Positions 51,233-62,014 of a DNA stretch of 64,000 nucleotides are shown in pieces; positions within the stretch are counted from its first letter, which is position 1; each line of letters begins with the position of its first letter. The stretch lies in contig NZ_JARLTC010000005.1 in assembly GCF_029382225.1 (NCBI RefSeq), positions 1 to 64,000 on the forward strand, in the 5' to 3' direction. The stretch is from Spongiactinospora sp. TRM90649 (lineage in GTDB: Bacteria; Actinomycetota; Actinomycetes; Streptosporangiales; Streptosporangiaceae). The notes below the pieces were generated by a model. That model was given only the letters and a program-made list of their open reading frames with translations, searched no databases and was not told where the DNA came from. Position numbers and translations under genes: made by a program.

Positions 51233-52099
51233 TTATCGGGAGCGTATGAGCCGGGCCGTCCCGTCGTCGAGAGTGGCCAGGAAGGCCGCGAGGACGTCTG
51301 TCAGGTGGTTCAGCGAGCGGGCGCGGAAGAGGACCGGCTGGTAGCCGGAGATCTCGTACGGCGTGGCCAGCATCGCGGGCACGTCCAGCTCCCTGACCTG
51401 GCGGTCCGTGACGCTGCCGAGCTCGCCGAACGACGAGAGCAGCGCCGCGCCGTACGCCTTGGTGCGCCCGCCCTCCGCGATGACCCCGTACTCCAGGGTG
51501 AACCAGTACAGGTCGCTGACGATCTGCAGTGCCTCCTCCGTCTCCAGCCGGGCGGCGGCCTCGCCGATCAGCCGGTAGACCGAGGCGAAGGCGGGCATCG
51601 CCAGATGGATCCCATGGCCGAAGACGTCGTGGAGGATGTCCGGCTCCGGCGAGTACATCGGCACGGCGGGATGCCGGACGAACTGCACCGCGTGGAAGTA
51701 GCCCAGCGCCATGGAGCCGAGGAACCGCTTGTTGGCCACCGCTCCCCCGGCCAGGGTCAGGTCGAACCCGGTCAGCCCCCGCAGGCGCGAGCCGACCTCC
51801 GCGTGCGTCGGGATCCGGTCGGGCGGGATCTCGGCCGCCTCCCGGCCGTCCAGCGCCTCCCGGCAGGCGTGCTCGCGGTGGGCCGCGCCCAGGGTGCGGT
51901 GGACCGTGCGCCAGGTCGCCACCTCCGCCTCGGTGTACTCCACGGGCGGCGAGGGGTCGCCGACCCGGTGGCCTCGGGCCCGCGCCCCGAACGCCCGGCG
52001 GCGGGCGAGATAGCGAGGATCGCGCAGTCCGGGATGCTCGGCGGCGCTCCCGATGACGCCGTCGGCGGAGACCGGGGTCCGGCGCCAGACATCACTCAC
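51233..52099 (-). CDS. Phenylalanine 4-hydroxylase-like aromatic amino acid hydroxylase
   Basis: About 288 residues of the pterin-dependent hydroxylase fold. Fe ligands are visible: PDILHDVFGHGIHL carries two His and WFTLEYGV the Glu. RIPTHAEVGSRLRGLTGFDL and FLGSMALGYFHAVQFVRHP fit the family. It would convert phenylalanine to tyrosine using tetrahydropterin. The start is uncertain: a GTG at 52099 has AGGA about 10 bases upstream, an ATG at 52126 and a GTG at 52141 are alternatives. It follows the LLM monooxygenase region divergently from the SPFH gene. Confidence 0.9.
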   Translation of the reverse strand: MSDVWRRTPVSADGVIGSAAEHPGLRDPRYLARRRAFGARARGHRVGDPSPPVEYTEAEVATWRTVHRTLGAAHREHACREALDGREAAEIPPDRIPTHAEVGSRLRGLTGFDLTLAGGAVANKRFLGSMALGYFHAVQFVRHPAVPMYSPEPDILHDVFGHGIHLAMPAFASVYRLIGEAAARLETEEALQIVSDLYWFTLEYGVIAEGGRTKAYGAALLSSFGELGSVTDRQVRELDVPAMLATPYEISGYQPVLFRARSLNHLTDVLAAFLATLDDGTARLIRSR

Positions 52100-52209
52100 A
52101 ATCGGATTCCTACCCAGGACGGACATTGTTGGGTAATTCACTTGTGGAATCGTTGAACAATTTTTACCGTTAGGGGGATGCTTCTCCCGAATGAGACCGG
52201 AGGCATGTC

Positions 52210-53169
52210 ATGTCCTTGGGGTCGTCCTTCAAGATCGCCGCCGGGGTGGCCGCGCTGCTGCTGGCCATCCCCACGCTGATCGGGCTTCTCGGCGGGCTGG
52301 AGCGCACCGAGCCGGGCCAGATCGCCGTGGTGCGGGACGGCGGGCCGTTCGACGACACCGCCGTCCGCCAGATCATCGACCCCGGCTCCGGGATCACCTG
52401 GGCGGGGATGTGGTCCAGCGTCCATGCGTACCCGGCCCAGCAGCGCTTCTACACGATCACCTCCGACCCCAAGCGCGCCACCGCGCTCGGCGTGGACGTG
52501 GTGACCACCCCGAGCGCCGACGGCGTCAACCTGGGCATCGAGGGCACCCTGTACTTCACCCTCAACCTCGACCACGAGACGCTGCGCCGGTTCGACGACC
52601 GCTTCGGCACCCGCACCTTCCGCGGGCAGGACGACACCGCGCGCTACGCGTGGGACGGCGACGAGGGCTGGGCGGCGTTCTTCGGACAGGCGGTCCGCCC
52701 GGTGATCGACAACGCCCTGCGGGTCCAGGTGGGCGCCCGCCGCTGCGTGGAGCTGGTCTCCTCGTGCGCCCTGGTCCAGGAGGGCGGCGGCACGGACACG
52801 GAGTTCCGCGACACGGTGGCCAACGTGGTGAAGGTGCAGGAGGGCGTGAACGCCGCCCTGGCCCGCGACGTCCCGGCCATGCTGGGCGACGACTTCATCA
52901 CCGGGATCCGCTTCAACCTGGTCAAGGTGACCCTCCCCACCGGGGTGCAGGACGCGGTGAACCGCTCGCTCGCCGCAGCGGCCTCGGTGTCGGAGTCGCG
53001 CGCGAAGGTGCTGCAGGCGGAGGCCGAGGCCAAGGCGAACCAGGCCAGGCAGGACGGCTACGACAAGTGCCCGGCCTGCGCGGAGATCGACAAGCTCAAG
53101 TCGCTGCCCAGCGGCATCACCGTCTACGCGCCGGGCAACGCCGACGCTGTGGTGGTGCCGACCCGCTGA
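52210..53169 (+). CDS. SPFH/Band-7 domain membrane protein
   Basis: 319 residues. One N-terminal membrane helix (about 8-27, IAAGVAALLLAIPTLIGLL) precedes a Band-7 domain (about 30-230). The coiled-coil end is rich in Ala/Glu/Lys (SVSESRAKVLQAEAEAKANQARQDG), typical of stomatin/flotillin-like proteins. The tail contains CPACAEI, a pair of cysteines that may bind metal or form a disulfide. It likely organises membrane domains. It precedes the carotenoid oxygenase by 112 bp. Confidence 0.87.
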   Translation: MSLGSSFKIAAGVAALLLAIPTLIGLLGGLERTEPGQIAVVRDGGPFDDTAVRQIIDPGSGITWAGMWSSVHAYPAQQRFYTITSDPKRATALGVDVVTTPSADGVNLGIEGTLYFTLNLDHETLRRFDDRFGTRTFRGQDDTARYAWDGDEGWAAFFGQAVRPVIDNALRVQVGARRCVELVSSCALVQEGGGTDTEFRDTVANVVKVQEGVNAALARDVPAMLGDDFITGIRFNLVKVTLPTGVQDAVNRSLAAAASVSESRAKVLQAEAEAKANQARQDGYDKCPACAEIDKLKSLPSGITVYAPGNADAVVVPTR

Positions 53170-53281
53170 CCGGCGGGGCCGGCGGCCGATGCGCGGCCGT
53201 CAGCGGCTCGTGCGCGGGTCATCAGGGACGGCGGCGAGAGTGGGCGACGACAACCGACCTCGCACAGAAACGGGCCCCTTC

Positions 53282-54670
53282 ATGGGAAACCGCTACCTGG
53301 AAGGCGCGTTCGCCCCGGTCACCGAGGAGATCACCGCCTTCGACCTGCCGGTCACCGGGCGCGTCCCCGACGACCTCGACGGACGCTACCTGCGCAACGG
53401 CCCCAACCCGCTGAACCTCGAAGACCCCGAGGCCCACCACTGGATGATGGGCGAGGGCATGGTGCACGGCGTGCGGCTGCGCGACGGCCGCGCCGAGTGG
53501 TACCGCAACCGCTGGGTGCGCTCGGCCGAGGTCGCCGGCCGTCTCGGGGAGCCGCACCCGGCGGGCCTGGCCGCGGTCGCGGCCGACTTCGCGGCCAACA
53601 CCCACGTGTTCGCCCACGCGGGCCGCACGCTGGCGGCGATCGAGGGCGGGCCGCCGCCGTACGAGCTGGACGAGGAGCTGCGCACGCTGGGCACCTGCGA
53701 CTTCGGCGGCGGCCTCGGCACCGGGCCCGGCACGGGGCTCGGCGAGGGGGTGTTCACCGCGCACACCAAGCGCGACCCGGTCAACGGCGAGCTGCACGCG
53801 ATCACCTACCACCCGCTCTGGGACCACGTCAGGCACCTGGTCGTGGACCGCTCGGGGACGCTGGTCCGCGCCGGCCGCATCCCCGTGGACGGCGCGCCGA
53901 TGATGCACGACTTCGCGCTGACCGAACGGCACGTCGTGCTGATCGACCAGCCGGTGACCTTCAGCATGGAGGCCGCCGCGGCGGGTCAGCAGGTCCCCTA
54001 CGTCTGGAACGAGGGGCGCGGGACGGCGGTGGGCGTGATGCCGCGCGAGGGCGGCGCCACCCGCTGGTTCGGCACCGACCCGTGCTACGTGGCGCACACC
54101 CTCAACGCCTACGACGACGGCGAGCAGGTGATCCTCGACGTGGTCAGATATCCCAGGATGGACGTGGCCAGGCACATCGCCGAGCCGATGACCCTGGAGC
54201 GGTGGACGATCGACCCGGTCGCCGGCACGGTCGCCCGCCGCGTGGTCGACGACCGCCCGCAGGAGTTCCCCCGGGTCGGCGACGGCGTCGTCTCCCGCCC
54301 GCACCGGTACGGCTACACCGCGGTGACGGGTGAGCTGAACGACGTGGTCCTGGCACCCGTGGACGGCCCCCTGCCGGACATCGCGTTCGACAACGCGATC
54401 ATCAAGCACGACTACGCGACCGGCGGCTCCGAGCTGCACCGTTTCGGGGGCGACGCGGCGACCGGCGAGGCGGTCTTCGCGGCCCGGCCGGGCGGCGTCA
54501 CGGAGGACGACGGCTACGTGCTGGCCTACACGCACAACCCCGGGCGCGGCGCGGCCGACCTGGTCGTGCTGTCCGCGCAGGACTTCACCGGCGAGCCGCT
54601 GGCGCGGATCCACCTGCCGGGAAGGGTGCCGCTCGGCTTCCACGGAAGCTGGATCGCCACCGGCGCGTAG
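53282..54670 (+). CDS. Carotenoid oxygenase (RPE65 family)
   Basis: 462 residues. Features are FDLPVTGRVPDDLDGRYLRNGPNP, GEGMVHGVRLRDG, FTAHTKRDPVNGELHAITYHP, MMHDFALTERHVVLIDQPV, and the C-terminal HGSW. Histidines at THK, HDF and C-terminal positions would hold Fe(II). These enzymes cleave polyene chains with oxygen to give apocarotenals or retinal. No carotenoid biosynthesis genes are nearby. The start ATG has only a weak upstream purine run. A hairpin terminator follows. Confidence 0.9.
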   Translation: MGNRYLEGAFAPVTEEITAFDLPVTGRVPDDLDGRYLRNGPNPLNLEDPEAHHWMMGEGMVHGVRLRDGRAEWYRNRWVRSAEVAGRLGEPHPAGLAAVAADFAANTHVFAHAGRTLAAIEGGPPPYELDEELRTLGTCDFGGGLGTGPGTGLGEGVFTAHTKRDPVNGELHAITYHPLWDHVRHLVVDRSGTLVRAGRIPVDGAPMMHDFALTERHVVLIDQPVTFSMEAAAAGQQVPYVWNEGRGTAVGVMPREGGATRWFGTDPCYVAHTLNAYDDGEQVILDVVRYPRMDVARHIAEPMTLERWTIDPVAGTVARRVVDDRPQEFPRVGDGVVSRPHRYGYTAVTGELNDVVLAPVDGPLPDIAFDNAIIKHDYATGGSELHRFGGDAATGEAVFAARPGGVTEDDGYVLAYTHNPGRGAADLVVLSAQDFTGEPLARIHLPGRVPLGFHGSWIATGA

Positions 54671-54689
54671 CGAGCACACGGCGAGTGGC

Positions 54690-54713
54690 GGGCCGGCCGC
54701 GAACGGTCGGCCC
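54690..54713. terminator. Bidirectional hairpin terminator
   Basis: GGGCCGGCCG (54690-54699), loop CGAA, and CGGTCGGCCC (54704-54713) form a 10-bp stem with one G-T wobble, between the carotenoid oxygenase stop and the convergent formylglycine enzyme stop. Confidence 0.75.
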
Positions 54714-54715
54714 CT

Positions 54716-55684
54716 TCACGCGTCCGCGGCGCAGCGGAACCCGGTGTGGCCGGAGGAGGAGTCGCCGGTGTTGCCCATCCTGGCCGCCACCCGGTAGCGC
54801 GTGCAGTAGGAGTCGTGGCACATGTAGGACCCGCCGCGCAGCACCCTGGAGTCGCCCGACGGCGGCCCGGTGGGATCGACGCGCGGGCCGTTCAGGTGGA
54901 ACGATGAGCTGAACCGGTCGGCGCACCACTCCCATACGTTGCCCGAGACGTTGCGGAGACCGTAACCGTTGGGCGGGAAGGAGTCCACCGGGGCGGTGCC
55001 CCGGTGCCCGTCCTCGGCGGTGTTCTTGGTGGGGAACGCGCCCTGCCAGATGTTGCACATGTGCAGGCCGCCGGGGGTCAGCTCGTCGCCCCACGGGTAG
55101 CGCCGCTGTTCCAGCCCGCCGCGCGCGGCGTACTCCCACTCGGCCTCGGTCGGCAGGCGCACCCCCGCCCAGCGCGCGTAGGCCGCGGCGTCGTTCCAGG
55201 ACACGTGGACCACCGGGTGGTCCCAGCGGTCCTCGATGGAGGACCCCGGCCCCTCGGGGTGCCGCCAGTCCGCCCCCTTGACGCCGCACCACCACGGGGT
55301 CTGCGCCACCCTCGGCGAGTCGCGGCGCAGCGCGCCGCTCAGGAACCCGGCGAAGACGTGCGACCAGCCGAACCGCTCGGCCTCGGTCACATGACCGGTC
55401 GCGTCCGCGAAGACGGCGAACCCGGCGTTGCTCACCGCGTGGGCGTCGACGCGGAACGGCCGCAGGCGCACCTCGCGCACCGGTCCCTCGCCGTCGGCGG
55501 GGAAGCCCGCGCCGTCCTCGTTGCCCATCAGGAACGCCCCGCCCGGCAGGGAGATCATCCCCTCGCGGACGGCGGGCGCGGACGCCGCGCCCCCCGCCCT
55601 GACGGGGGCGGCCAACGGCACGGACACGGCGGGCTCCGGTTCCCTGGCGGGCGCGCAGCACGCCGGGCGGTGCTCTTTCGACAT
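54716..55684 (-). CDS. Formylglycine-generating enzyme (sulfatase activator)
   Basis: 322 residues. The FGE-sulfatase fold is shown by ISLPGGAFLMGNEDG, VHVSWNDAAAYARWAGVRLPTEAEWEYAARGG, NVWEWCADRF and the copper-binding active-site pair in GGSYMCHDSYCTRYR (CxxxxC). It converts a sulfatase cysteine to formylglycine. No sulfatase gene is present in the window, so its target lies elsewhere. Two ATG codons in a row make the start 55687 or 55684. It is divergent from the chitinase gene. Confidence 0.92.
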   Translation of the reverse strand: MSKEHRPACCAPAREPEPAVSVPLAAPVRAGGAASAPAVREGMISLPGGAFLMGNEDGAGFPADGEGPVREVRLRPFRVDAHAVSNAGFAVFADATGHVTEAERFGWSHVFAGFLSGALRRDSPRVAQTPWWCGVKGADWRHPEGPGSSIEDRWDHPVVHVSWNDAAAYARWAGVRLPTEAEWEYAARGGLEQRRYPWGDELTPGGLHMCNIWQGAFPTKNTAEDGHRGTAPVDSFPPNGYGLRNVSGNVWEWCADRFSSSFHLNGPRVDPTGPPSGDSRVLRGGSYMCHDSYCTRYRVAARMGNTGDSSSGHTGFRCAADA

Positions 55685-55788
55685 CATCACCACTTCGCGG
55701 TCTCGGGTTGCCCGACCGATTATCCCCAACGCCACCTGCGCCGTCGTGAACCGGGGACCCGCCTTACCCCTCTGTTGCCTCCATGTCA

Positions 55789-55847
55789 TTGACGCGGGAC
55801 ATCATCCCGGGCTACGTTCACACCAAACTTTTAAGAAACCTTCCTAA
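55789..55847 (+). promoter_or_regulatory. Chitinase promoter with palindromic operators
   Basis: A -35 TTGACG (55789-55794) and -10 TACGTT (55813-55818) are 18 bp apart. The spacer contains CGGGACATCATCCCG (5-bp arms, 55795-55809). A 17-bp imperfect palindrome, TTAAGAAACCTTCCTAA (55831-55847), lies just beyond the expected transcription start, where a repressor would act. The A/T-rich palindrome stands out in this high-GC sequence. The long leader of about 175 bases before the start codon is also notable. Confidence 0.6.
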
Positions 55848-55998
55848 CAATTAGCGCCAGTGCTCCTGGTGGCTTGAGGTGACCTGTGCCGCGATCACCA
55901 CCAGTGCGAGATCGCACGACGACTGGGGGCCACGCGTGAGCAGCCCGCTCACCACACCGACATTCCCACACCGCACATTCGGACGTGGAGCAGCACAC

Positions 55999-58266
<2,268 letters not shown>

Positions 58267-58274
58267 GCCTGCCT

Positions 58275-58305
58275 CCGGGCCGGGGAGCGCGCCTCCCCGG
58301 CCCGG
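58275..58305. terminator. Strong hairpin after the chitinase gene
   Basis: CCGGGCCGGGGAG (58275-58287) and CTCCCCGGCCCGG (58293-58305) form a perfect 13-bp stem with a five-base loop, nine bases after the chitinase stop. The convergent PhoX-like remnant ends just beyond it. Confidence 0.85.
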
Positions 58306-58319
58306 ACCGTCTCACCGCG

Positions 58320-58910
58320 TCACAGCGAGCCGCGCCGCCAGGGCCCGGTGATCGCGAACGTGATTCCCGGCGACTGGATGTTCACGAACAGCCAGTCGCC
58401 GTTTCGCGTGTCGAACGTCGCCCCGCACCACTCGGAGCCGGTGTAGTCGCCGGGGGCGACCGTCTTGCCGGGGATCCCGCCGGACGGGACGACCACGTTG
58501 TTGGCGGCGAACGGGAAGATCCTGCCGTCCTCGGTCAGCCCGTGCAGGTACTCCACGCCCGAGCCGTCCTCGCACAGCACGATCCCGCCGCGCGGGCTCA
58601 CGCAGATGTTGTCCGGGTTGTTCAGCACCGAGGCGTCCGGCGAGGCGAACAGCACCTTGATCCGGTCGTGCCGCAGGTCGTACTCGAACACCTGCCCCTG
58701 GCCCATGGGGCCGCCGCTGGTGCTGACCACGTAGACCTTGTGGTCGTGGTACCAGGCCCCCTCCAGGCGGGCGAAGCCGCCCCGCCCCCGGCGATGCCCT
58801 GCCGAACGGTGCTCGGCTCCCCCGGCCCGGGGTCCGGCGTGTCCACGCGCACCCAGCCGATCTCCCGGTACGGCCGCGCCTGGCTGACCCCGTCGTGCGT
58901 GGCCGCCCAC
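58320..58910 (-). pseudogene. PhoX/DUF839-like phosphatase, 5'-truncated and frameshifted
   Basis: Only the C-terminal part of a PhoX-like alkaline phosphatase remains. The upstream portion (about 58910-58795) reads ATHDGVSQARPYREIGWVR; the rest, in another frame, reads FARLEGAWYHDHKVYVVSTS, VLNNPDNICVSPRGG and YTGSEWCGATFDTRNGDWLF. The frame change falls in a G/C run near 58779-58795, the kind of place where slippage or a sequencing error occurs. The N-terminal hundreds of residues and start codon are missing, so even a corrected frame would not give a complete enzyme. Confidence 0.8.
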
Positions 58911-59005
58911 CCCCCTCCGGCGGGCGGCCAACAACGACCTTCCCGACCGGATGTTCGTCCGCCGACCGCCGCCGGATGTCGTTTTGCGGGGACTTCTCCC
59001 GGCGG

Positions 59006-60028
59006 TCAGGCCCCGGTGCCGCGCAGCTCGCCTGTCAGGTAGCGCTCGGCCAGCTCACAGCTCTGCCACGTGTAGTGTGCGCCCAGTTCGCGAGCCGTGT
59101 CCACGCCCGGATGCGAGCCGATCCAGGCCACCAGCAGCAGGCGGCGGAACAGGATGAAGGTCCAGATCTCCTCCGGCGCGACCGGGGGCGGGCCCACGGC
59201 CCGGTAGCCGCGCAGCCAGGCGTCTATCATGGCGGGGACCTGCGGGTGGTGCTCGATGAAGCTGACGGCGGCGGCCAGGTCGTAGAGGAACCAGCCGAAG
59301 CCGCAGTCGTCGAAGTCGATCACGCTGGGCGGGGCGTCGCCGTCCACCAGCAGGTTGGCCAGGCGCAGGTCAGCGTGGATCAGGCCGTAGCGGTCGGGGG
59401 CCGTGCCGAGCGCGGCCAGGCGCCCGCGCAGCTCGGTGTCCAGGCGGCCGAGCAGGGCGAGCGCCTCCCCGGTCATCCCCGGCCCGTCCTGCCAGCGTCC
59501 CCAGCGGGAGACGCGGCCGAGCGCGGCGTCGTAGTCCCAGTGGAAGCGGGTGAACCCGGCGGGGCCGCGCCACCGCCTGACGTGGCGGTGCATCCGCGAG
59601 GTGACCTCGCCCAGCCGCTCGAAGCCGGCGACGAGGCGGTCTTCGCCCGGTTCGGCGCCGGGCAGGAACTCGAACATCACGCAGGTGCGGGGGTGCCCGC
59701 CGTGCGGGTCGGGCACGATCACGGTGCGGCTGCCGTCGGCGGCCGGGAGCACGCGCGGCGTGCTGATCCCCTCGTCGGCGCGCAGCGCGGACAGCCAGTC
59801 GAGCTCGGACTCGATCGCCGCGCGGGAGTGGTAGCCCAGGCGGTGCACGCGCAGCACGGCGCGCTCGCCGGTCGCCGGATCGTCCACCCGGAAGGTGGCG
59901 TTCTCCGAGACGTTGATCAGCTCCACGGCGGCCCCCGGCGACAGCCGGTAGCGGCCCAGCGCGGCCCGCGCGACCTCGGCCATCCGGCCCAGTACGCCGT
60001 CCCCCGCGGACAGATCGTGAAGTTGCAT
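59006..60028 (-). CDS. Phosphotransferase (APH/ChoK-like) family protein
   Basis: 340 residues of the protein-kinase-like fold. The catalytic loop is LIHADLRLANLLVDG and the metal-binding Asp is in VIDFDDCGFGW. The N-terminal lobe reads NVSENATFRVDDPATGERAVLRVHR. Relatives phosphorylate small molecules such as aminoglycosides, choline or homoserine. GAAGAGGGT precedes the ATG. It is divergent from the GlcG-like gene. Substrate unknown; resistance should not be assumed. Confidence 0.87.
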   Translation of the reverse strand: MQLHDLSAGDGVLGRMAEVARAALGRYRLSPGAAVELINVSENATFRVDDPATGERAVLRVHRLGYHSRAAIESELDWLSALRADEGISTPRVLPAADGSRTVIVPDPHGGHPRTCVMFEFLPGAEPGEDRLVAGFERLGEVTSRMHRHVRRWRGPAGFTRFHWDYDAALGRVSRWGRWQDGPGMTGEALALLGRLDTELRGRLAALGTAPDRYGLIHADLRLANLLVDGDAPPSVIDFDDCGFGWFLYDLAAAVSFIEHHPQVPAMIDAWLRGYRAVGPPPVAPEEIWTFILFRRLLLVAWIGSHPGVDTARELGAHYTWQSCELAERYLTGELRGTGA

Positions 60029-60151
60029 GACCCTCTTCTATCAGCAGCCCATACCAGGGCGAATTCCGATCTTGCGGGGGGGCGACCCGGAGAGGTACGA
60101 ACGAACCAAGCCGATCAACGAGCGGAGCGGCAGGGCGGAGGACGCGCGAAC

Positions 60152-60559
60152 GTGAACCTGGAGCTTGCTCTGCGGATGTGCGAGGCGGCGATCAAGGAGG
60201 CCGCCCGCACCGGTGCGGTGGTGTCCGTCGCCGTGGTGGACTCTGGGGGGCACCTGATGGCCTTCCAGCGGATGGACGGCGCGGAGATCGCCGGTCCGGC
60301 GCTCGCGCCAGGCAAGGCGTACACCGCCGTGGCCCACCGGATCGCGACCGCCGACCTCGCCCCGCTCGTGCAGCCCGGCGGCGAGCTGTACGGCCTCGCC
60401 TCCGCGGGCGACTACGTCTGTTTCGGCGGCGGGATCCCGCTATGGGCCGAGCACGGCGACGGCGAGCGGGTCGTGGGCGGCGTCGGCGTCAGCGGCGGGA
60501 CGGTGGACCAGGACGTGGCGTGCGCCGAGGCCGCCGCCGCGCTGTGGGAGACGTCGTGA
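60152..60559 (+). CDS. GlcG/HbpS-like (DUF336) protein
   Basis: 135 residues. NLELALRMCEAAIKEAARTG, VVDSGGHLMAFQRMDGA, GKAYTAVAHRIATADL and GGIPLWAEHGDGERVVGGVGVSGG are typical of the family, which includes HbpS and the C-terminal domain of PduO. Members bind heme or cobalamin-related compounds. It has a GTG start with GGAG about ten bases upstream. Its stop overlaps the next start (GTGA); the partner is a diol-dehydratase small-subunit-like protein, consistent with a PduO-type link. Confidence 0.88.
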   Translation: MNLELALRMCEAAIKEAARTGAVVSVAVVDSGGHLMAFQRMDGAEIAGPALAPGKAYTAVAHRIATADLAPLVQPGGELYGLASAGDYVCFGGGIPLWAEHGDGERVVGGVGVSGGTVDQDVACAEAAAALWETS

Positions 60560-60909
60560 GCCTGCCGGACGCCCGTCCGCGCCCGGACGAGCTGGAACGC
60601 CAGGCGATCATCGCGGCCGAGCACGGCAACCCCGCCCTGGCCGCCGCGCTGCGCCGTACCGCCGAACTGGCCCGGCTGCCCTGGCCGGAGACCGGGCGCG
60701 TGCGCGACGCGCTGTGCCCGCACCGCTCCACCGAGGGCGGGCTGACCGCCCTGGCGGCCTGGCTGGACGCCAGGGGCTGCCCGCTCACCGCCGCGCTGAT
60801 CCGCGACACCCGCGACCTGTACGCCCGGGAGGGCCTGCTGCGCGCCGACGGCTTCCCCGGCCTGACGGAGGTCGCGGGCTCCGGCGCCCGGAACGGACGG
60901 TACATCTGA
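60556..60909 (+). CDS. Diol/glycerol dehydratase small-subunit-like protein
   Basis: 117 residues. ELERQAIIAAEHGNPALAAALRRTAELARLP, VRDALCPHRSTEGGLTALAAWL and CPLTAALIRDTRDLYAREGLL line up with the small subunit of B12-dependent propanediol/glycerol dehydratase (PduE-like), though the N-terminal part is short. The large and medium subunits are absent from the window. The start overlaps the GlcG-like stop by GTGA. It may be a remnant of a pdu-type cluster, serve an enzyme encoded elsewhere, or have a new role. Confidence 0.65.
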   Translation: MSLPDARPRPDELERQAIIAAEHGNPALAAALRRTAELARLPWPETGRVRDALCPHRSTEGGLTALAAWLDARGCPLTAALIRDTRDLYAREGLLRADGFPGLTEVAGSGARNGRYI

Positions 60910-61045
60910 GGCGCACGCCGGTTCCCGCCGTCGCGAACCCCTTCCCTTGCGGCCTTCCAGCCGGAAAACTCGTGTCCGCCACGAATAGATCCGGCACCAC
61001 GGGTAACACACACCCGATCCAGGACGCCGAGGAGGAAGAAAACTC

Positions 61046-61351
61046 ATGGCCCTTCCCGTACTCACCCCCGAACAGCGCCAGGCGGCGCTGGACAAGGCGG
61101 CGGAGGCCCGCGCCGCGCGCGCGGCGCTGCTCTCGAAGATCAAGAAAGGCGAGATGTCCTTCGCCGACCTCCTCGACCGCGAGGACGAGGTCACCAGGAA
61201 GACGAAGGTCGCCCAGGCGCTGCGGGCCGTCAAGGGCGTCGGCCCGGCCAGGGCCAGCGCCCTGATGGAATCCGCCGGCGTCGACCCCAACCGCAGGATC
61301 GGCGGGCTCGGCGCGCAGCAGCGCCGCAAGCTGGTCGACGCGCTGGCCTGA
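61046..61351 (+). CDS. mihF: Integration host factor, actinobacterial type (mIHF)
   Basis: 101 residues. The pattern RQAALDKAAEARAARAALLSKIKKGEMSF, KVAQALRAVKGVGPARASALMESAGV and RRIGGLGAQQRRKL is characteristic of actinobacterial IHF, a nucleoid-associated DNA-binding protein with a helix-two-turns-helix motif. GAGGAGGAAGAA precedes the ATG. In many actinobacteria this gene lies beside gmk and rpoZ; here the neighbours are different, which may mean an extra copy. It is likely essential or growth-phase regulated. Confidence 0.9.
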   Translation: MALPVLTPEQRQAALDKAAEARAARAALLSKIKKGEMSFADLLDREDEVTRKTKVAQALRAVKGVGPARASALMESAGVDPNRRIGGLGAQQRRKLVDALA

Positions 61352-61366
61352 CCGCCCCCGCGCCGC

Positions 61367-62014
61367 TCAGGAGCGCAGGTAGGCGAGCACGGCCAGCACC
61401 CTGCGGTGCTGGTCGGTGTCCTCGGCGTGCAGGTCGAGCTTGGCGAAGATGCTGCGGATGTGCTTCTCCACCGCGCCGTCGCTGATCACGAGCTGACGCC
61501 CGATCGCGGGGTTCGACCTGCCCTCGGCCATCAGGCCGAGCACCTCGCGCTCGCGCGGAGTGAGCTGCGCGAGCGGGTCGTCGCGTCTGCGGCGCACCAT
61601 CAGCTGCGCCACGACTTCGGGGTCGAAGACCGTGCCGCCCGCCGCGACCCTGCGCAGGCCGGAGAGGAACTCCTCGACGTCGATGACACGGTCCTTGAGC
61701 AGGTAGCCGACCGCTCCGCGGGCGTCGGCGAGAAGGTCGTCGGCATAGGACACCTCGACATACTGGGACAGGATCAGCACGGGCGCGCCCGGCACCCGCC
61801 TGCGGGCCTCGACGGCGGCGCGCAGGCCCTCGTCGCTGAAGCTCGGCGGCATCCGAACGTCCACGACGGAGACGTCGGGGCGGTGTTCGACGACGGCCTT
61901 GACCAGCGCCTCGCCGTCGCTCACCGCCTCGACGACCTCGCAGCCGAACTCTTCGAGCAGCCTGATCAGGCCCTCCCTGATCAGGACCGCGTCGTCGGCC
62001 ACCACTACCCGCAC
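61367..62014 (-). CDS. NarL/LuxR-type response regulator
   Basis: 215 residues. The receiver domain (1-120) has VVVADDAVLIREG, the phospho-acceptor Asp in SVVDVRMPPSFSDEG and the switch Lys in YLLKDRV. The LuxR HTH is LTPREREVLGLMAEGRSNPA with VEKHIRSIFAKL. The GTG start has GGAGGT upstream and lies inside the kinase gene's end (10-bp overlap). It is the partner of the adjacent histidine kinase. A dyad near the kinase promoter is a candidate binding site. Confidence 0.93.
   Translation of the reverse strand: MRVVVADDAVLIREGLIRLLEEFGCEVVEAVSDGEALVKAVVEHRPDVSVVDVRMPPSFSDEGLRAAVEARRRVPGAPVLILSQYVEVSYADDLLADARGAVGYLLKDRVIDVEEFLSGLRRVAAGGTVFDPEVVAQLMVRRRRDDPLAQLTPREREVLGLMAEGRSNPAIGRQLVISDGAVEKHIRSIFAKLDLHAEDTDQHRRVLAVLAYLRS

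Noticed and set aside
59006..60028. An aminoglycoside-resistance gene.
   Set aside because: The phosphotransferase fold is shared by many unrelated small-molecule kinases, and nothing in the context points to antibiotics.
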